A DNA stretch of 64,000 nucleotides. Source: Paramarasmius palmivorus (Eukaryota; Basidiomycota; Agaricomycetes; Agaricales; Marasmiaceae). Each line of letters starts with the position of its first letter. Positions within the stretch are counted from its first letter, which is position 1. The translations under genes and the position numbers were made by a program. The notes beneath the pieces are model-generated. The model was not told where the DNA came from, searched no databases, and saw only the letters and a program-made list of their open reading frames with translations. Below are positions 60,300 through 64,000 of this stretch, piece by piece. The stretch is taken from NCBI GenBank assembly GCA_037176845.1, contig JAYKXP010000034.1:62001-126000 (forward strand), read 5' to 3'.

Positions 60300-62724
60300 A
60301 TGTCCCAAGACATGCGAGGCAGGTCCTGGAAGTCGTTCGCTGCACAAGCCGCTACTTCACGTTTCAACTCCTTCAAGGGATATCTCGCTCAACAAGACTT
60401 GAAAAATACGGTTTCAAATGCAATTCAGCGCCAGATTGGGTCTGGGAATGATAGGTCGAGAGCAGATGCAAGACAGGGTTGGAGAGAATGGGCTGGACAG
60501 AAAATTAGCAGAGGTCCTGGTAATCCCGGCACAGAGAAAATTGCATTATTTCCTGGGTGGGCAGCACGAAGGTTTCCACAATCAGCCAGAGATGGTGCGT
60601 CTATCAACTTCTGTAGAAGCCGGACTAACACCTGTCATCTAGAGTCGTTCCATGTCGACGTGTACGTCGCTGGGTTCGCAACCTCACATCGGTCTCCGGA
60701 GTTGGCAAGTCGGTCTCAGCGAGCATTTATGAGACTCGCTAGAGGTAAGGCAAACTCTCTTGGAAACCTCTAAGCCAACACTACTCTAGGATTTGCGGCT
60801 CTACCCAGACTAGAGACCGAGCATCTGAGGATATCTCTACGGCCCCGCTCAGATTGACACCTTCAACGGAAGATCTTCTCAAGACTGTTGAATTACCCCC
60901 TCGGCCAGCCGAAATGACAGAAGAGCGCGAGATGGAGATGCTTGAACAACAGTTCCGACGAATGAATGCTCAGAAAGAAGGATCCATCGACAGCCAGTCC
61001 TTTATTTCGCGCTCTTCATCACCAGAGCGTGATTCACGCTCAACCTACGAATTTACCGCACGCGAGGCATCTTCAGATACAAGGGATCCCTTCACTACTG
61101 TTGCCGCAATGTCCGACGAGCTATTGCGCAAACTGCACGATAACTTGGAGGCACGTCTGCGACCATTCTGGTCCTCAGTCGTTCCAGGTCGTACCGTACG
61201 CGTACACCTCTTCGCTTCTCCTAGTGGTGGTGGGGATACAGGCGCTATACCCGCTGGAGTGACTCCCCTAGCGACGCAGGAGGTCCAGACAGCAGCAGAC
61301 GGTAGCTTTCAGATGATGTTCCATGTACACTGGGAACGCATGTGCCAGCATCCTGCTGCACTACATATAGCATTCGGCGAACCCTCTGTGGAACACGACT
61401 TCATTGTTGCAGCCGAGTTACTCCCTGTTGCTCGGCTAAGATCAGCTTCATTTGCGGATCTTAAAGAGGCAGAATCAGAACTCTCTGTTCCTCCTGCCAC
61501 GGCGAGCATCCGATTACCACTCACGCACTCGCCCATACGTGTAGTGTCCGATATCGATGACACTGTCAAACACTCAAATATCCCGGCCGGTGCTCGCGAA
61601 GTATTCCGAAACGTCTTCGTAAAGGAGCTGGAGGATCTTATTATACCCGGGATGGGAGAATGGTATACATCAATGTGGAAGAAGGGTGTCCGCTTTCACT
61701 ACGTGGTACGTTTTCGCTCACAATCTTCAAATCCTTGCACTCACGACGTTGGACTAGTCAAATGGCCCATTCGAACTACTCCCTATACTTGGAGATTTCT
61801 TTCAGGTTTCTGGGCTACCACCTGGTATGTGAATGCATGCTAATAATGATAATAAACTGACATCAGACAAGGTTCCGTGAAACTCAAATCATATGCTGGT
61901 AGATCTTTATTCACCGGCCTTCTGTCCGCTCCGGCTGCGAAGAAACGTGCCGGCGTTCAAGAGATCATCGATGCCTTTCCTGACTCTCAATTCCTCTTGA
62001 TTGGCGATACCGGCGAGCAGGATCTTGAACTATATGCAGAGTAAGCCGACTTTTCCTTGAATCGAATCCCCGTTCCTCAACGCCTTTTCTTAGCTTGGCT
62101 CGGGAGAGACCCGAGCAAATACTGGGCGTGTTCATCCGCGATACTGGAACTGGCGATCCCCTTGAGGATCCCATTGGATTCAGAATAGGCATTGAATCAT
62201 TCTCGAACCCTGAATCTACTACACCATACATCCCAGAGAACATCGCCCCTAGTCAACGCCGAACTTCCACCGAGGATCGCGGCAAAAGGCTCCCTCCAAT
62301 TGATACATCCTACATCGTCCGCCAGCCGCGTTCGAGGTCATCCAAAACCCCTTCCACCGCTCCTGTCAGTAATCTCAATGGCAGTGGTGATTACTTTACA
62401 CCCATGAAGATTACCGACGAGCCCGACACAATATCAATGTACGATGGCACACGAAATACTTCCATGACGTCTCTTGCGTCAGGCTATGTCCATAAGACGC
62501 CGTCTACTGCAAGCTCTGGATATTTTCCCCTCCGTACACCCAAATCAGCAGCAACGGCTACGAGTGCATCTACCCGCATACCCGAAGCAGAAAGGAAAAG
62601 ACACGAGTTGCAGATGAGGGTGTACAGAGCGAGGGCCAATATGCCTGAGCATGTTACTCTGAGGGTATTTAGGTCTCCAACGGAATGTGTGGAGACTCAG
62701 GCGATGTTGTCCGGTCGTTCCTGA
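60300..62724 (+). CDS. APP1: APP1-type phosphatidate phosphatase (DUF2183/LNS2-like)
   Basis: Mg-dependent phosphatidate phosphatase of cortical actin patches, removing phosphate from phosphatidate to give diacylglycerol. It starts MSQDMRGRSWKSFAAQAATS at 60300. Family features in order: HVDVYVAGFATSHRSPE, PPRPAEMTEEREMEMLEQQF, and the catalytic DxDxT in RVVSDIDDTVKHSNIPAG. Then follow GMGEWYTSMWKKGVRFHYV, SNGPFELLPILGDFFQVSGL, GSVKLKSYAGRSLFTGLL, QFLLIGDTGEQDLELYA and RERPEQILGVFIRD. A Ser/Thr/Pro-rich tail ends at 62724. Introns near 60599-60641, 60745-60790 (or to 60816), 61706-61753, 61824-61868 and 62043-62094. Between 60790 and 60830 the family segment GFAALPRLE lies in a different frame from what follows; either the intron ends later and that segment is lost, or one base is missing. 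Confidence 0.85.
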
Positions 62725-63225
62725 AGTGACGAGTCGTAGAATACACGCATACTTGATCGGGCACTTTTTTCACTGTTGTCTGTAATTATAGATCTGGATT
62801 TCACACTGTAAGCTTATAATATGTATATTCTTCTGATGTTCAAATGACTCTTTGGACCATACATGTAAAGCGTAGCGGTTGGCTGCATTGTACGCAGGGA
62901 CATGCAAAACCGTTCTGCCTTAGCCCGGGCCGCCTAACATCGAATTCCCACGACATCCTTTTTCCTCAACCTCCATCTTCAGATATCTAGAAGCCATACA
63001 ATGCCCATACAAGCGGAATATCCCCGTGCTCATTCAGCTTTGAATGCAGATTGCTCAATGTGAGTCCTTCGTCGTAGTTCAATGGGCGCCGCTAACTCAA
63101 TAACACCACAGCAGCGGATGAAATTGCGTCGCTAAAAGCATACGGACATCGTATTCTGTCATTCTTACGGAGCTACCTCGGCAACCTGACTGTCCACGGG
63201 TTCTCCAAGTCTCTCGGTGCTGGAC
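62725..63225. other. Intergenic region
   Basis: Contains the 3' end of APP1 and the upstream part of the SGNH hydrolase gene. A minus-strand frame at 63097-63426 overlaps that gene's first exon and is not supported. Confidence 0.35.
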
Positions 63226-63230
63226 TATAA
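63226..63230 (+). promoter_or_regulatory. TATA box of SGNH hydrolase gene
   Basis: GACTATAAATTG about 40 bases before the ATG at 63266, the only TATA-like word near that start. Confidence 0.4.
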
Positions 63231-63265
63231 ATTGACGAAAGGATGTCGAGGGTCGTAACAGCTTC

Positions 63266-64000
63266 ATGAGACTCTCAACTCTACTCTCAATCACCGCCTT
63301 TTCGAAGGTCTGTGTGTTGTTGGCAAATGGAATTGCTCCAGATCCAACCGAAGGCCGATGGATAGCAACATGGACCTGTGCGTAGCTTTTCATGTAGAGT
63401 GGTCCGTCAAAGCTTAACCTGTGCATTTTTAGCCATGCCGCAACTCACGGAAACCTCAAATCTGCCACCAACTCCATTCGTGAGCCCATCTCTTTCTCCG
63501 TTACGGATGTCACGTATTGAGTGATGGATTGGTAGACTCAACCTTCCGTCGTGTATTCAACGACGCAACAATACGCCAAACACTACACCTTTCTACAGGC
63601 GCGAAACAAATCCGCCTTCGCTTTTCCAATGCTTTTGGGACGACCGACCTACCTATCACAGCCGCTTCTATCGCGCTCCCAGTAAACAACCAAGCCGGTT
63701 CGAGTGCAATTGTTGCAGGTTCAGCTCAAAATGTCACCTTTAGCGGCAATTCTACGATCATCATACCCAATGGCTCACTTGCGGTTTCCGACCCCATTGC
63801 AATGGAGGTAGAACCCCAATCGATGATAGCAGTCGATCTTTACCTTGCCAATGGTCAGCAATCGAATGATATCACTTCGCATCCTGGTAGTCGGACCACA
63901 TCTTGGTTTAGCCCAGGTAACCGTGTAGGTGTGCAGGATGTGAATGGTGGAGGATCGGCCAGCGCAGAACACTGGTATGCATATGTACCCTTTATTATGA
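63266..64000 (+). CDS. Secreted SGNH/GDSL-type hydrolase, N-terminal part (runs off window)
   Basis: 5' part of a secreted esterase/acylhydrolase. It starts MRLSTLLSITAFSKVCVLLA at 63266 (signal peptide), then EGRWIATWTSMPQLTETSNL across an intron at 63378-63432. The third exon, from 63536, reads RVFNDATIRQTLHLSTGAKQ, IRLRFSNAFGTTDLPITAAS, NGSLAVSDPIAM and HPGSRTTSWFSPGN. This beta-rich N-terminal half is typical of fungal SGNH hydrolases whose catalytic GDSL block lies downstream, outside the window. The second intron (63480-63535) does not close in phase: the third exon needs one more base (for example AAC where AC is seen), another candidate one-base error. Substrate cannot be told from this part. 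Confidence 0.75.

Overview
The window looks like nuclear DNA of an agaricomycete (mushroom-forming) basidiomycete. The genes are split by many introns of about 45-60 bases. Several families are typical of or expanded in these fungi: two kinds of multi-pass membrane protein, the DUF6533 family, and a secreted plant-type heme peroxidase. Conserved eukaryotic genes (SNF1 kinase, PET100, SDH5, APP1, Het-C) carry fungal sequence signatures. I see no operons, tRNA, rRNA or CRISPR arrays.

Layout. (1) 1-20 kb is a four-unit tandem array. Each unit is roughly 4-5 kb and carries one minus-strand seven-helix membrane protein gene (1593-3150, 6866-8423, 12124-13652, 16212-17746). Between them lie degenerate repeated segments: intron-like modules, short open stretches and a dispersed repeat. 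(2) 21-24.5 kb holds one large membrane protein gene. (3) 25.9-32 kb holds a secreted heme peroxidase and two DUF6533 membrane protein genes. (4) 32.3-36.6 kb holds a secreted S1/P1 nuclease, an intact/decayed pair of a small unknown gene, and an orphan protein with a PD-(D/E)XK-like signature. (5) 37.2-43.9 kb holds SNF1, tandem serine/threonine dehydratases (one frame-broken, one intact) and PET100. (6) 44-52.6 kb is a repeat-rich stretch with a MITE-like element, a lone copy of the array's dispersed repeat, a sulfatase gene and two inverted-repeat-bounded segments. (7) 52.6-64 kb holds a small Hva1-TUDOR protein, a DUF3602 protein, SDH5, het-C, APP1 and the first part of an SGNH/GDSL hydrolase that runs off the end.

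Together the genes suggest secreted degradation and scavenging functions (peroxidase, nuclease, sulfatase, SGNH hydrolase), carbon and energy control (SNF1), respiratory assembly (PET100 for complex IV, SDH5 for complex II), membrane-lipid signalling (APP1) and a Het-C-type protein.

One caution applies throughout. At least eight places in conserved genes need a one-base frame correction, mostly beside short homopolymers, with no usable intron there. This looks more like residual sequencing indels than gene decay, so some apparent breaks may not be real.
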